DNA from: an uncultured Microbacterium sp. | Lineage (GTDB): Bacteria > Actinomycetota > Actinomycetes > Actinomycetales > Microbacteriaceae | DNA length: 64,000 bases | Assembly: GCF_947488465.1 (NCBI RefSeq) | Contig: NZ_CANKZA010000004.1 | Coordinates: 186,001 to 250,000, forward strand | Reading direction: 5' to 3' | Shown here: piece by piece, positions 26,836 through 38,242 of the stretch | How the letters are laid out: every line of letters starts with the position of its first letter | Numbering within the stretch: position 1 is the stretch's first letter | Made by a program: the position numbers and the translations under genes | The notes under the pieces: generated by a model | The model's database searches: none | What the model was told of the DNA's origin: nothing | Seen by the model: the letters and a program-made list of their open reading frames with translations, nothing else

Positions 26836-27297
26836 TCACACATCGAACCGGGGCGTACGCAGTTCGGCGGAAGCCCCGGGCTCGGCCGTGCGGTCCAGAA
26901 GCACCCGCACGTGACACATCCCCGCGGGAATGTCCTCGAACGAGAAGCGACCGTGATCGGGCGTCATCGTCCAGGTCTCGTCGTCCTGCACAAGAGTGAT
27001 CTCGGTTGCCGGGGCGTCCACCCAGCCGTCGATGCGGCGACGGTTCTTCTCGTCGGTCACGACATGCACGAGGACGCTGGCCGTGCCGTCGGTGAACTGC
27101 AGCGTGAGGGCGTCGGTCTCACCGCGGACAGCAACGGCATCCGTGTCGACGACGAGAGTCAGAAGCGCGTACTCGGCGGAGAGGTCAGCGGTCGCGACAG
27201 CGACGATCATGCGGTCGATGAGGTCGTCCGGCACCGGGTCGATCTGCTGCCACGTGTCGCGCAGCGCGCGGAACAACACGGCATCGTCAGTGGCCAT
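26836..27297 (-). CDS. Small regulator-like protein with C-terminal beta-sandwich, sigma/CHAT cassette
   Basis: A 153-aa protein. Residues ~8-45 are helical (LFRALRDTWQQIDPVPDDLIDRM), and the rest is strand-rich, ending GRFSFEDIPAGMCHVRVLL, which resembles a carboxypeptidase-regulatory/Greek-key sandwich. The helical DPVP segment recurs, to my recollection, in small proteins beside actinobacterial sigma and CHAT genes. Start ATG 27297 has a strong GGAGGGGAG site and lies inside the end of the sigma gene (11-nt overlap), so the two are translationally coupled. Position right after the sigma gene suggests an anti-sigma or adaptor role, but there is no membrane segment. Function unproven. Confidence 0.75.
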   Translation of the reverse strand: MATDDAVLFRALRDTWQQIDPVPDDLIDRMIVAVATADLSAEYALLTLVVDTDAVAVRGETDALTLQFTDGTASVLVHVVTDEKNRRRIDGWVDAPATEITLVQDDETWTMTPDHGRFSFEDIPAGMCHVRVLLDRTAEPGASAELRTPRFDV

Positions 27298-27928
27298 CGG
27301 CGTCTCCCCTCCATCCATCGGCGCTCAGCAGCGCCCGCATTTTGCCGAGGCACCGTTGCCTGGTGGGTCCGATCGAGCCGACCGGCATGGCGAGGTCTTC
27401 CGCGATGCGCGCGTAGTCGGGGCGCTCCTCGAACGCGACGATGCGCAGCAACCGTCGGCACCGGTCATCCAAGGTCTCGACCGCGCGCCAGAGCCGGTGA
27501 TCGACGTCGGCAGCCTGGGCACGCTCTTCGGCCGATTCCGCCACCGGCAGTCGCGACTCGAGCTCGTCGTCTTCAGTGGGACGTACACGCTGATGCGCTT
27601 TCGCGGTCCGCCAGGCTTCACGGCGGGCACAGGTCGTCAACCAGCCGGCAATCGCGGCGGCGTCGACGATCCGCTCGTGGCTGCGGAGGAAGGTCATCCA
27701 CGTCGTCTGCACGACGTCTTCGGCGAGCGCTCGTTCCAGGCCGTACGAGCGGACGACGTGCCAGAGCACGGGCGTCATCGTGCGCACCAGATCATCCATC
27801 GCGCGCGCGTCACCCTGACGCCACCGCGTGAACGCCGCAGACGCGCGCTGCCAGATCGACCCCGACTCACCCGCGCGCGCATCGTCGCCCGATGCGCCGC
27901 GGACGTGCGGCGGGTCGGTGACGGTCAT
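27287..27928 (-). CDS. ECF-type RNA polymerase sigma factor
   Basis: A 213-aa sigma factor with region 2 (GDARAMDDLVRTMTPVLWHVV, then AEDVVQTTWMTFLRSHERI) and region 4 (LDDRCRRLLRIVAFEERPDY, then ARIAEDLAMPVGSIGPTRQR). It directs RNA polymerase to its own promoters. It leads a four-gene operon with a beta-sandwich-like protein, a subtilase and a CHAT protease, so release by proteolysis is an attractive but unproven mode of control. ATG 27928 is preceded by GGGGG; an in-frame ATG at 27946 is an alternative start. Confidence 0.9.
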   Translation of the reverse strand: MTVTDPPHVRGASGDDARAGESGSIWQRASAAFTRWRQGDARAMDDLVRTMTPVLWHVVRSYGLERALAEDVVQTTWMTFLRSHERIVDAAAIAGWLTTCARREAWRTAKAHQRVRPTEDDELESRLPVAESAEERAQAADVDHRLWRAVETLDDRCRRLLRIVAFEERPDYARIAEDLAMPVGSIGPTRQRCLGKMRALLSADGWRGDADGH

Positions 27929-27985
27929 AACCCCCATTGTGGCCATACCCAGAGGAGTCCTGCCAGACCCACCTGATACACGCCG

Positions 27986-29731
27986 TTAAGAACCGGCATC
28001 CTCCGGCCCGACGATGACGGCCGAATCGGGCACGATCACGAGAGTTCCGGATGCTGCCACCAGCGCCTCAGTGGCCAGCCACACCGTCTCTCCGGCGCGG
28101 AGCGCGACGTTCCACGGCGCCTCGGAGAGGTTCACGAGGACACGCGCGGCCCCCCGCTCGAGTTCGTAGACGCGACCGCCGATCGCATCCGCCACGCTTG
28201 CCCCTCGGCTCACGGCGCGCGGGTCGGTGAAGCCGGGGTACGCGCGGCGCAGCTGCGCCAACCGGCGGTACAGCGCAAGAAGCTCGGTGTGCGGCTCCGT
28301 GTCGATCTCGGCCCAGTCGAGCTTCGACCGGAGGAACGTGGCGGGATCGTTCGGATCGGGGACGACGGATTCATCCCAGCCCATGGCGGCGAACTCCGCC
28401 TTCCGCCCCGCGGCGGTCGCGGCGGCGAGCTCGGCTTCGGGATGCGAGGTGAAGAACTGCCATGGAGTGGACGCACCCCACTCCTCCCCCATGAACAGCA
28501 TCGGCGTCCCGGGCGCCGTCATCGTGAGCACCGCCGTGACCGCGAGTCGCTGCGGGGAGAGTGTCGCCGACAGCCGGTCGCCGGCGGCTCGGTTGCCGAT
28601 CTGATCGTGATCCTGCGCGAAGGTCACGAGCCGCCACGACGGCACCTCGGGCGGAATCGGGATGCCGTGCTCGCGCCCGCGGAAGGTCGACAGCGTCCCG
28701 TCGTGGAAGAATCCACCGGTCCAGGTTTTGGGCACCGCCTGGAGGGCCGCGAAGTCGGCGTAGTACCCGTCGGTCTCGCCGCTGACGGCGACATGCACCG
28801 CGTGATGCCAGTCGTCGACCCACTGGGCGGCGAGGCCGTGTCCGCCGGATTCGCGCGGCAAGATCATGACGGGATCGTTGAGGTCGCTTTCCGCAATGAG
28901 CGACAGCGGACGGCCTAAGTGCGCGCTCAGGGCATCGGCGACCTCGCCGAGCTCACGGAGGATGTGCGTGGGGCTGTCGGGAGATTCGTGCAGCGCGTGG
29001 ACGGCATCCAGCCGCAATCCGTCGACGTGGAAGTCGCTCAGCCACATGCGTGCGTTGTCCAGGATGTAGTCGCGCACGGCCCGCTCGTCGAGATTGAGAC
29101 TCGCACCCCAGGTCGTGCCGTGGGCGTCGCGCTGGTACGGACCGAACTCGGGCAGATAGTTGCCGGAGGGGCCCAGGTGGTTGTAGACGACGTCTTGGAT
29201 GACCGCGAGACCTTCCGCGTGCGCGGCATCCACGAAACGGCGGTACGCCTCGGGCCCGCCGTAGGCCTCGTGCACGGTGTACCAGAGCACGCCGTCGTAG
29301 CCCCAGTTGTGCGTGCCGTTGAAGCCGTTGACCGGGAGGAGCTCGATGTGGGTCACGCCGAGGTCGCGAAGGTGCGCGAACTTCGACGTGGCCGCATCGA
29401 GCGTGCCTTCGGGCGTGAAGGTCCCGATGTGGAGCTCGTAGATCACGCCGCCGGCCAGCTGCCGGCCGCGCCAGTCACCGTCGGTCCAGGCGAAGGCGGC
29501 CGGATCGTCGACGGCCGACATCGCATGCACACCCTGCGGCTGGCGTCGTGAACGGGGATCGGGCAGCACGCGGTCACCGGCGCCGAGGACGAAACCGTAC
29601 TCGTCTCCCGCCACGAGCGTGACCTCCGCGCCCCACCACCCGCGGTCTCTCGGGGTCAGATCGATGTCGTCGTGACCCGGGCGGCGCAGCCGCACTCGCT
29701 CGGCCCGCGGTGCCCATACCTCGATGCTCAT
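27986..29731 (-). CDS. treZ: Malto-oligosyltrehalose trehalohydrolase
   Basis: A 581-aa GH13 enzyme that releases trehalose from maltooligosyl-trehalose, the second step of the TreYZ route from glycogen or maltodextrin. An N-terminal beta domain ([15 protein letters not shown]) precedes the barrel. The nucleophile Asp is in [11 protein letters not shown], the acid/base Glu in [10 protein letters not shown], and the stabilising Asp in [13 protein letters not shown] 29731 fits the family N-terminus. It is co-oriented with treY and glgX but lies 3.4 kb downstream of them because other DNA intervenes. Confidence 0.95.
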   Translation of the reverse strand: MSIEVWAPRAERVRLRRPGHDDIDLTPRDRGWWGAEVTLVAGDEYGFVLGAGDRVLPDPRSRRQPQGVHAMSAVDDPAAFAWTDGDWRGRQLAGGVIYELHIGTFTPEGTLDAATSKFAHLRDLGVTHIELLPVNGFNGTHNWGYDGVLWYTVHEAYGGPEAYRRFVDAAHAEGLAVIQDVVYNHLGPSGNYLPEFGPYQRDAHGTTWGASLNLDERAVRDYILDNARMWLSDFHVDGLRLDAVHALHESPDSPTHILRELGEVADALSAHLGRPLSLIAESDLNDPVMILPRESGGHGLAAQWVDDWHHAVHVAVSGETDGYYADFAALQAVPKTWTGGFFHDGTLSTFRGREHGIPIPPEVPSWRLVTFAQDHDQIGNRAAGDRLSATLSPQRLAVTAVLTMTAPGTPMLFMGEEWGASTPWQFFTSHPEAELAAATAAGRKAEFAAMGWDESVVPDPNDPATFLRSKLDWAEIDTEPHTELLALYRRLAQLRRAYPGFTDPRAVSRGASVADAIGGRVYELERGAARVLVNLSEAPWNVALRAGETVWLATEALVAASGTLVIVPDSAVIVGPEDAGS

Positions 29732-29789
29732 GCATCCATCCTGCCGCGCCGGGCTCCGCCCGCGCACGCCCCCGCCGACACCCCCTGCG

Positions 29790-30011
29790 CTCACCCCCGT
29801 CGCGAAACCTCGTGTGTGTCCGCTTTTGGGCGGTGAAATCGGACATACGGGCGGTTTCGCGCGAGAGGGTCCGCAACGCGACGGTACCCGCGCGATGGAG
29901 GCGCGCGCCGCCTGCGCAGCGCCCACGCGCGTAGCCCTCACCCCCGTCGCGAAACCTCGCGTGTGGCCGCTTTTGGGCGGTGAAATCGGACATACGGGCG
30001 GTTTCGCGCGA
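29790..30011. repeat. Two 75-nt direct copies of a palindromic REP-like element
   Basis: Copies at 29790-29864 and 29937-30011 differ at two positions. Each has arms GTCGCGAAACC and GGTTTCGCGCG that can pair, with TTTTGGGCGGTGAAATCGG between them. They lie upstream of treZ in a gene-free stretch. Confidence 0.9.
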
Positions 30012-30154
30012 TGGCGGCCCGCGGCGGCGGGGCGACGTCCCCTGGGGTGGTGTAGTTCTTGGCCGGGTTGTCTTCGTCGTAGACGTTGGTGAGCCATCGT
30101 GCGATGGTCAGTGAGAACCGATCAAAGTCACTCACAGAAAGACGTACGCTGTGG

Positions 30155-30202
30155 GCTAGTGCTGTGCAGCACCGCCCGTGACGATCCCAAACCCGCACGC
30201 CG
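30155..30202 (+). repeat. Direct repeat copy 1, also found upstream of the HNH gene
   Basis: Begins GCTAGTGCTGTGCAGC and matches 31414-31461 with a few substitutions and one indel. The pair brackets the two unrecognised genes. Confidence 0.8.
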
Positions 30203-30357
30203 CAGCTCTACAACTGGCCGGCCGATCATTCGCACGCGTCAAAGCGTGAGATGCGGGCGACGATCCAAGATGTAGACGATAGGCTCAGGCGGTCAGGCGG
30301 GGACCGACCTAAGCTCGCGATCGAGCGGCGAACCTTGGTCGCAGGACGAGAGATGAC

Positions 30358-30786
30358 ATGAAAGCCAGAATCGCCTCCGGGCTGGTCGGCCTCACGATGG
30401 TCGCAGTCGCAGTCTTCAGTGCATACCCGGCGCAAGCATCCACGAGCGCAAGCGTCGTTGGTGGAGCGTCGAGCGCTTCGCAGCTGACCATCGTTCCCTT
30501 CCGCGAACCGACACCGGCATGCGGCGACCAGGTGCAGCTAGTGCGCAACGGAACCCAGATTCGTGCGGTTGGCGTTGGCGTCACGGTATTTCCACCCAGC
30601 TATCCGTACCGACTGATTAACGTGTACGGACCGAACGGGTCGCTGTTGGCCCAGGGGAATGCCTCAAATAGTGGCGGTGCTAACGTCCCGTTCACTGCCG
30701 TCTCGACGGGCAAGTCAACTTACCGAGCTGTTCTCAGCAACCCGGCCAATACGTACAGCTACTGTGCGGGCTACTACTCCAAATAA
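30358..30786 (+). CDS. Small secreted protein, unrecognised
   Basis: A 142-aa protein with a clear signal peptide (basic MKAR, hydrophobic SGLVGLTMVAVAVFSAYPA, cleavage near AQA at residue ~27). The mature part is ~115 residues, Ser/Asn/Val-rich, with two cysteines (ACGDQ and YCAGYY) that could form a disulfide. No family recognised. It lies in a lower-GC patch and the next gene starts immediately after its stop, suggesting co-transcription. Probably horizontally acquired with its neighbour. Confidence 0.65.
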   Translation: MKARIASGLVGLTMVAVAVFSAYPAQASTSASVVGGASSASQLTIVPFREPTPACGDQVQLVRNGTQIRAVGVGVTVFPPSYPYRLINVYGPNGSLLAQGNASNSGGANVPFTAVSTGKSTYRAVLSNPANTYSYCAGYYSK

Positions 30787-30787
30787 C

Positions 30788-31324
30788 ATGGAGGGCTACC
30801 ACCCGCCAACGTATCCGCTCCTCGAGGCGCGATTTCATCGTTCCGAGAACGACACTGTGCGGTGGCTATATGGCTGGAACGGCCCAGTCACTGAGACTGC
30901 CCGGGATGTCACCCTGGCAGCCTCAGCCCCGGCGGGACGTGCGTTGGTAACGTCGGGTCTATGGATGGATGAGCGGGACGCCCAACTATCCGCACTCATG
31001 GCTGCGAATTCGCTGGAGCGGGCGCAATTGCTCTCGAACTCCGGTATCGATGCGGCTATGAATGACATGCTTTGGTTACCAGCGCCGCTCACAATCAACG
31101 GTGAATCTGCGCAAATCGTGATGGGGCAGATCGGCGAATGCACAGTTGCATACGCAATCGATACTCCGGCACAGTTTGCCGCCGCGTGGGCAAAAGGCAG
31201 CGAGCTCGAATCGCTCAGCACGATCGACGCGACCGGCTACCTCATCAATCCGCTAGAAATGCATTCCTATCCGTCGCTCAACAAGCAGACAACGAGAGTG
31301 ATGTCAGTCGTCGATTTCTACTAG
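30788..31324 (+). CDS. Hypothetical protein, co-transcribed with the secreted protein
   Basis: A 178-aa protein starting at ATG 30788, two bases after the stop of the preceding gene, with no ribosome site of its own, so translation is likely coupled. No signal peptide or membrane segment is visible. It contains MEGYHPPTYPLLEARFHRSE at the N-terminus and an internal segment INGESAQIVMGQIGECTVAY. No family recognised. It might be an immunity or partner protein for the secreted product, but nothing in the sequence proves this. Confidence 0.55.
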   Translation: MEGYHPPTYPLLEARFHRSENDTVRWLYGWNGPVTETARDVTLAASAPAGRALVTSGLWMDERDAQLSALMAANSLERAQLLSNSGIDAAMNDMLWLPAPLTINGESAQIVMGQIGECTVAYAIDTPAQFAAAWAKGSELESLSTIDATGYLINPLEMHSYPSLNKQTTRVMSVVDFY

Positions 31325-31413
31325 TTGATGTGGTGCCAGTGAGGAACTTTGATCCCAAGTCGAGGCGCGCTTGGGTTTCGTTGAAGCCGACCGATTGGCG
31401 CGCTTAGTTATGA

Positions 31414-31461
31414 GCTAGTGCTGTGCAGCTCCGGCAGTGACGATCCCCAGACCCGCTCGCC
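31414..31461 (+). repeat. Direct repeat copy 2, upstream of the HNH gene
   Basis: Matches 30155-30202; located ~150 nt before the HNH gene start. May be part of the 5' flank that travels with 13E12-type genes. Confidence 0.8.
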
Positions 31462-31608
31462 GAAGCGCGGCCGAAAGGCGGTGCGCCAACCCTCCTCGGT
31501 CGGTGCCGTTTCGACATGAGAAAACCCTCATCGCCGTCGGTTTTTTTCCTCTCTCGATCTGGTCTTTTCGCCCGGCTAAGTGTCGGAACCCCTCGGCAGA
31601 ATAGGGGT

Positions 31609-33018
31609 ATGGATCTCCTCACCACGCCGCTTCAGAACCTGCGGGCGCAGGTCCGCGAAGTGCTGCGGAACGGGGTCGACGACCGGGCATTCGAACGGGC
31701 GACTGAAACAGAATTGGCGCAGCAACTCGCGCTCGTCGCCGAGGTCGGTCGGCTCGCGGACGCGCTCCTGCTCGATGCGGTCGGTGAAGTCATGCGGCGC
31801 TCGGAGCTCCCCGAGCGCGACGCGCGGATGACATCGCACCTCGGATGCCGGGACGTCGCCGAACTCGTCCAGAAGATCACCCGGCTCGGCTCGCAGGCCG
31901 CCGCGAGGGCGCAACGCGGGGCGAAGGCCGTGCGACCCACGTTGTCGGACACGACCGGCGAGCATCTCGACTCGGCGTTTCCGTCGGTGCGTGACGCGAT
32001 GCTCGCCGGTGTGCTCGGCGTCGACGGGGTTCTGGCGATCACCGACCCGTTGCAATCAACGGCGCCGCGCGTGGCTGTCGCCGCGCGGCGGGACGCAGCC
32101 GACATGGTCGTCGCCGAAGCGCGCGGGGAAGGCCCCGACGGGGCGCCGCCGGCGTGTGCGGAACTATTGAAGATTCATGCGCAGACGTGGGCGATCGCGC
32201 TCGATCAAGACGGGGCGGAACCGCGGGAGCGAGCCGCGATCCGCAAACGTGCAGTGACGCTTGGTGTTGCGACGCCGTCGGGTGTCCCGATCCGGGGAAC
32301 CCTACTCCCCGAAGTCGCCGCGCAACTCCGCACCATCTGGGATGCCCTCCTGTCGCCGAAAGTGTCGTTCACACCAGGTGACGGTGAACGGGACACTGAG
32401 GGCCGGTTGATCGCGCCGCTCGATGACCGCACGCACGCGCAGCAGCAGCATGACGCGCTCGCGGCCGTGCTGGGAATCGCCGCGTCCAGCGGTCTCCTTC
32501 CCACGATCGGTGGGCACGCGCCGACCCTTGTCGTGTCGGTCACTGCCGAGGATCTCGCATCAGACACCGGGTACGCGTACGCGCAGGGGTGCGCGGAACC
32601 GATCACGATCACTGTTGCCCGGCACATCGCGTGTGCTGGTGCGATCCAACGGGTCACGACCCGCCGGGACGGGAAGATCGTCGAGATCAGCACCACCGAA
32701 CGTGTCTTCAACCGGCACCAGCGGAGAGCGATCGCGCTCCGCGACGGCGGATGCGTCATCCCGGGCTGTGGAACCCCGGCCGCGTGGTGCGAGATTCATC
32801 ACGTCCTCGAATATGCCAACGGCGGCCCGACTCATACCGACAACGGGGTGCTGCTGTGTTGGTTCCACCACCGCTTCCTCGACCGCATCGGGTGGAAGAT
32901 TCGGATGAACCGGGGCGTCCCCGAAGTCATGGCACCGGTCTGGTTCGACGCGTCCATGAGGTGGAGACCCGTCACGACCTCACCGATCCGGCTCCGCGCA
33001 CATCTCCTGAGAACCTGA
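31609..33018 (+). CDS. DUF222/13E12-repeat family HNH endonuclease
   Basis: A 469-aa protein. Residues ~1-330 are the DUF222 region (helical; FERATETELAQQLALVAEVGR). The C-terminus has an HNH nuclease motif: CVIPGCGTPAAWCEIHHVLE, then GGPTHTDNGVLLCWFHH, with zinc-binding cysteines and catalytic histidines. The family occurs as multicopy repeats in actinobacterial genomes (REP13E12 in mycobacteria) and behaves like a selfish or domesticated mobile gene. ATG 31609 fits the family start. It sits between treY and treZ, evidence that the locus has been invaded. Confidence 0.9.
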   Translation: MDLLTTPLQNLRAQVREVLRNGVDDRAFERATETELAQQLALVAEVGRLADALLLDAVGEVMRRSELPERDARMTSHLGCRDVAELVQKITRLGSQAAARAQRGAKAVRPTLSDTTGEHLDSAFPSVRDAMLAGVLGVDGVLAITDPLQSTAPRVAVAARRDAADMVVAEARGEGPDGAPPACAELLKIHAQTWAIALDQDGAEPRERAAIRKRAVTLGVATPSGVPIRGTLLPEVAAQLRTIWDALLSPKVSFTPGDGERDTEGRLIAPLDDRTHAQQQHDALAAVLGIAASSGLLPTIGGHAPTLVVSVTAEDLASDTGYAYAQGCAEPITITVARHIACAGAIQRVTTRRDGKIVEISTTERVFNRHQRRAIALRDGGCVIPGCGTPAAWCEIHHVLEYANGGPTHTDNGVLLCWFHHRFLDRIGWKIRMNRGVPEVMAPVWFDASMRWRPVTTSPIRLRAHLLRT

Positions 33019-33113
33019 CTGGGCACGTATCGTCTCGTCGCTTCGCTCCCTCACCCAACGACCGGTGGCCGCCCGCGCGCCCCGCGAGCACAGCGAGACG
33101 AGACACCTCGCGA

Positions 33114-35473
33114 TCACGCCGGGATCAGCAGCGCAACCGGGTAGGTGTCCAGGAGGTCGGCGAGCGCCAGCGGACCGCCGGTGTACTGCCGCCCCGTGAG
33201 AACGTCGATGGTCGGTCCGCTCTGCCGCAGGAGAACCGTGTCGCCCCAGCCACCGCGCGCGGCAAGCCCGACGGGCAATCTCGTCGCGACGGCGAGCGCA
33301 CCGCCCCGGTCGAACGCGATCGCGTGTTCCGCCGCCTCTCCGACGACGGTCATCGGGGTGTAGCGCGAGAACAGATCGGGCCGGTCCCTGCGCAGGCGCA
33401 GAGCGCGCGATGTCACGAGGAGTTTGACGGCACCGGTGGCGTCGATCTCCGGCATCCACCCCGCGTCGATCCGGGCCAGAAGCGCACGGCGCTCCGCGAA
33501 GTCGACGGCGCGGCGATTGTCCGGGTCGACGAGCGAGAGGTCCCACAGCTCCGTGCCCTGATAGACATCCGGCACGCCAGGCCCCGCCAGTTGCACGAGC
33601 TTTGCGGCGAGCGCGTTCGATCGCCCGGGACCGGTGATCTCGGCGACGAATTCCTCGACGATCGGTTGCACCGCACCAAAAGCCGCGTCGACAAGGGCGT
33701 GCACACGTGCCTCGGCTGCGGCATCCGGATCAGCCCACGACGTGACGACCCCGCCCTCGCGGGCGGCCTTCTCGGCGTACGCGTGCAGTCGTTCGGGCGT
33801 CACCGGCCAGGCGCCGACCGCAGCCTGCCAGAGGAGCGCGTCGAGCGGTCCATCGCCGGTCGAGGCGACCGCGCGCAGGCCCTCGAGGACCTCCGCCCAC
33901 CGCTCCGGCAGCTCGGCGAGCACGGCGAGCCGCGCGCGCACATCCTCCGAGCGCTTCGTGTCGTGCGTCGACAGCGCCGTCATCGCGGCGGGCCACGTCG
34001 CCTGCCGGCGGGTGGATGCCGCGTGGAACCCCGCGACGTCGAGCGCGAACTGCGACGGGTCGGCGCCCACTTCGGTCAGCGACCCGAGCCGCGTGTACCG
34101 GTAGAACCCGGAGTCCTCGACGCCCTTGGCCATCACGGGACCCGTGGTCTGCATGAACCGGCGCGAGAACTCCTCGGCGCCGAATCGGGCTGGCTCCGCG
34201 ATAACGCGCTCGAGCGCCGCGATCGCGTCGGCAAGGTCCGGACGCGCCCCGGTCGCCTCGGCGACGGCGTGGGCCACGTGCTCGGTGCCGGCCGGGAGGT
34301 AGGCCCGATACACGGGGAACGCCGTCAACACCTCGGCGAGCGCATCCCGCAGCACCGTGTCATCGAATCTGTCGCGCACGTCGGCGGGTAGACACCGCAC
34401 CAGACGGCCGACTTCGGCCGCCTGCGACGTGTCGGCGACGGTGCGCTTCGTGTCGTGGATGAGCGCGTTCCAGGCGAGCGGTTCCCCCCGCAGGCGGGTG
34501 TCCAGCGCGGTCAGCTCCGCCTCTCCGGCGGGATCGGTGAGCACCCGGTCGATCTCGCCGAGCGCGTCGTACCCGGTCGTGCCGGCGGTTCGCCACCAGC
34601 CTGGCAGTTCTTCGCCGTGTTCGAGGATCTTCTCCACCACGACATACGGCGAACCCGCGGCCTCGGCAAGGTGGTCGAGGTACCCGCCCGGGTCGGCGAG
34701 CCCGTCGGGGTGGTCGATGCGGAGTCCGTCGACGAGGCCCTCACCGATCCACCGGAGGATTTCGATGTGGCTCGCGTCGAAGACCTCGGGGACCTCGACC
34801 CGCACCCCGGCGAGCGAGGTGACGGTGAAGAAGCGGCGGTAGTTCAGTCGTTCGGCATCGCGACGCCAGAACGCCAGAGCCCAGTGCTGCAGCGCCAGGA
34901 CATCGCGCACCCGGTCCGGCTCGCTGGTCTCCTCGGCCGAGGCAGTCCCCTCCGCGAGCGGTAGCACGAGGTCGAAGTAGCGCGCCGTCCCGAAGGGAGC
35001 GGCATCCGTCGCACCGGGTGAAACGGTGATCTCCCCCGCCCCGACGATGTCGTCGGGCTCGCCGCCGAGCACGGGCAGGACGACCCGCCCGCCGCCGTGC
35101 TCCCAGTCGATGTCGAACGCACTGGCGTGCACCGACGTGCGGCCGCGCAGGAGAACATCCCACCACCAGGGGTTTTCGGTCGGATCAGAGACACCCTGAT
35201 GGTTCGGCACGATGTCCACCAGGATGCCGAGGCCTGCGGCGCGGGCCGCGGCACTGAAGCGTGCCAACCCTTCCGGTCCGCCGCGTGCGTCGTCGACCCG
35301 GGTGGGATCGACGACGTCGTACCCGTGGTCCGACCCGTCCGCCGCCTGCAGCAAGGGCGACAGATAGGCCCAGTCGACGCCGAGATCGCGCAGGTAGGGC
35401 ACGACCTCGGCGGCGGCATCCAAATCGAAGGACGGCCGCACCTGCAGCCGATAGGTCGAAACGGGGCGGCGGC

Positions 35474-35477
<4 letters not shown>
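33114..35477 (-). CDS. treY: Malto-oligosyltrehalose synthase
   Basis: A 787-aa GH13 enzyme that isomerises the reducing-end alpha-1,4 bond of maltodextrin to alpha-1,1, making maltooligosyl-trehalose for TreZ. Landmarks: STYRLQVRPSFDLDAAAEVV at the start, GLRIDHPDGLADPGGY with the nucleophile Asp, VVEKILEHGEELP with the acid/base Glu, and THDTKRSEDVRARLA. Length is normal. Its ATG overlaps the glgX stop by 4 nt, so the two are translationally coupled. Confidence 0.96.
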
Positions 35478-37705
<2,228 letters not shown>

Positions 37706-37777
37706 GAGCGCCTCCCAGTGCTGTGAGCATCCACCCTACTTTGCGCAGATCGGGGGCCCGTGACCCTTGACAGTCGC

Positions 37778-38242
37778 TCAGCGCAACGCCACCTGTTCGT
37801 CGAGGTAGTCGCCGAGCGGGCGGATGCCGCCCCCCGCGCTCCAGCGGATCTGCGGAATGCCGACGACGACCGACAGCGGGCCGGAGGTGCCTCCGGCATC
37901 CACGACGTCGAGATCCAGGACCTCCCAGCCGAGATGCACGGTCTCGCCCTCGGCGAAGCCGCCCCGGCGCGCCGCCGCGGCGAGCGCCGCACGCGCACGT
38001 TGCGACTCGGCGGTGAAGCCGCGGATCACTTCGGTCCGCGCACGGACGATCTCCCCCGTCGCGGCGACGGCATCCGGTCCGATGAGGAGCACGCCGAGGT
38101 GCCAGGCCTCGCCGGCCGGCACGATGCGCGGGGCTCGCCCGATGCCGAGGACCTTGCGGGACGACGTCCACTCCCCGAGGCGCTCACGGGGCGCGGCCGA
38201 GAGGCGCGCGCGGACGTCGGCGATCAGAGCGCTCGCGTTCAT
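37778..38242 (-). CDS. Conserved hypothetical protein
   Basis: A 154-aa soluble protein beginning MNASALIADVRARLSAAPRE, followed by WHLGVLLIGPDAVAATGEIV and a C-terminal WSAGGGIRPLGDYLDEQ. I recall similar actinobacterial proteins sometimes named glutaminase, but I see no motif supporting that activity. The ATG overlaps the stop of the truncated antiporter by 4 nt (ATGA), so both share a transcript. Function unknown. Confidence 0.7.
   Translation of the reverse strand: MNASALIADVRARLSAAPRERLGEWTSSRKVLGIGRAPRIVPAGEAWHLGVLLIGPDAVAATGEIVRARTEVIRGFTAESQRARAALAAAARRGGFAEGETVHLGWEVLDLDVVDAGGTSGPLSVVVGIPQIRWSAGGGIRPLGDYLDEQVALR

Larger units (their letters stand above)
29732..30357. other. 626-nt intergenic region upstream of treZ
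   Basis: Holds the two 75-nt palindromic repeats (29790-30011) and then, from 30012 to 30357, lower-GC sequence with no gene I can support. Copy 1 of a ~48-nt direct repeat is at 30155-30202, matching one upstream of the HNH gene. Confidence 0.6.

Noticed and set aside
26836..27297. Zinc-binding anti-sigma factor
   Set aside because: No HxxxCxxC motif and no membrane helix; the anti-sigma role remains only a guess from position.
24352..27831. Plus-strand open frame of over 1100 codons opposite the CHAT/subtilase genes
   Set aside because: Low-complexity, motif-free translation; the minus strand shows catalytic residues and operon spacing.
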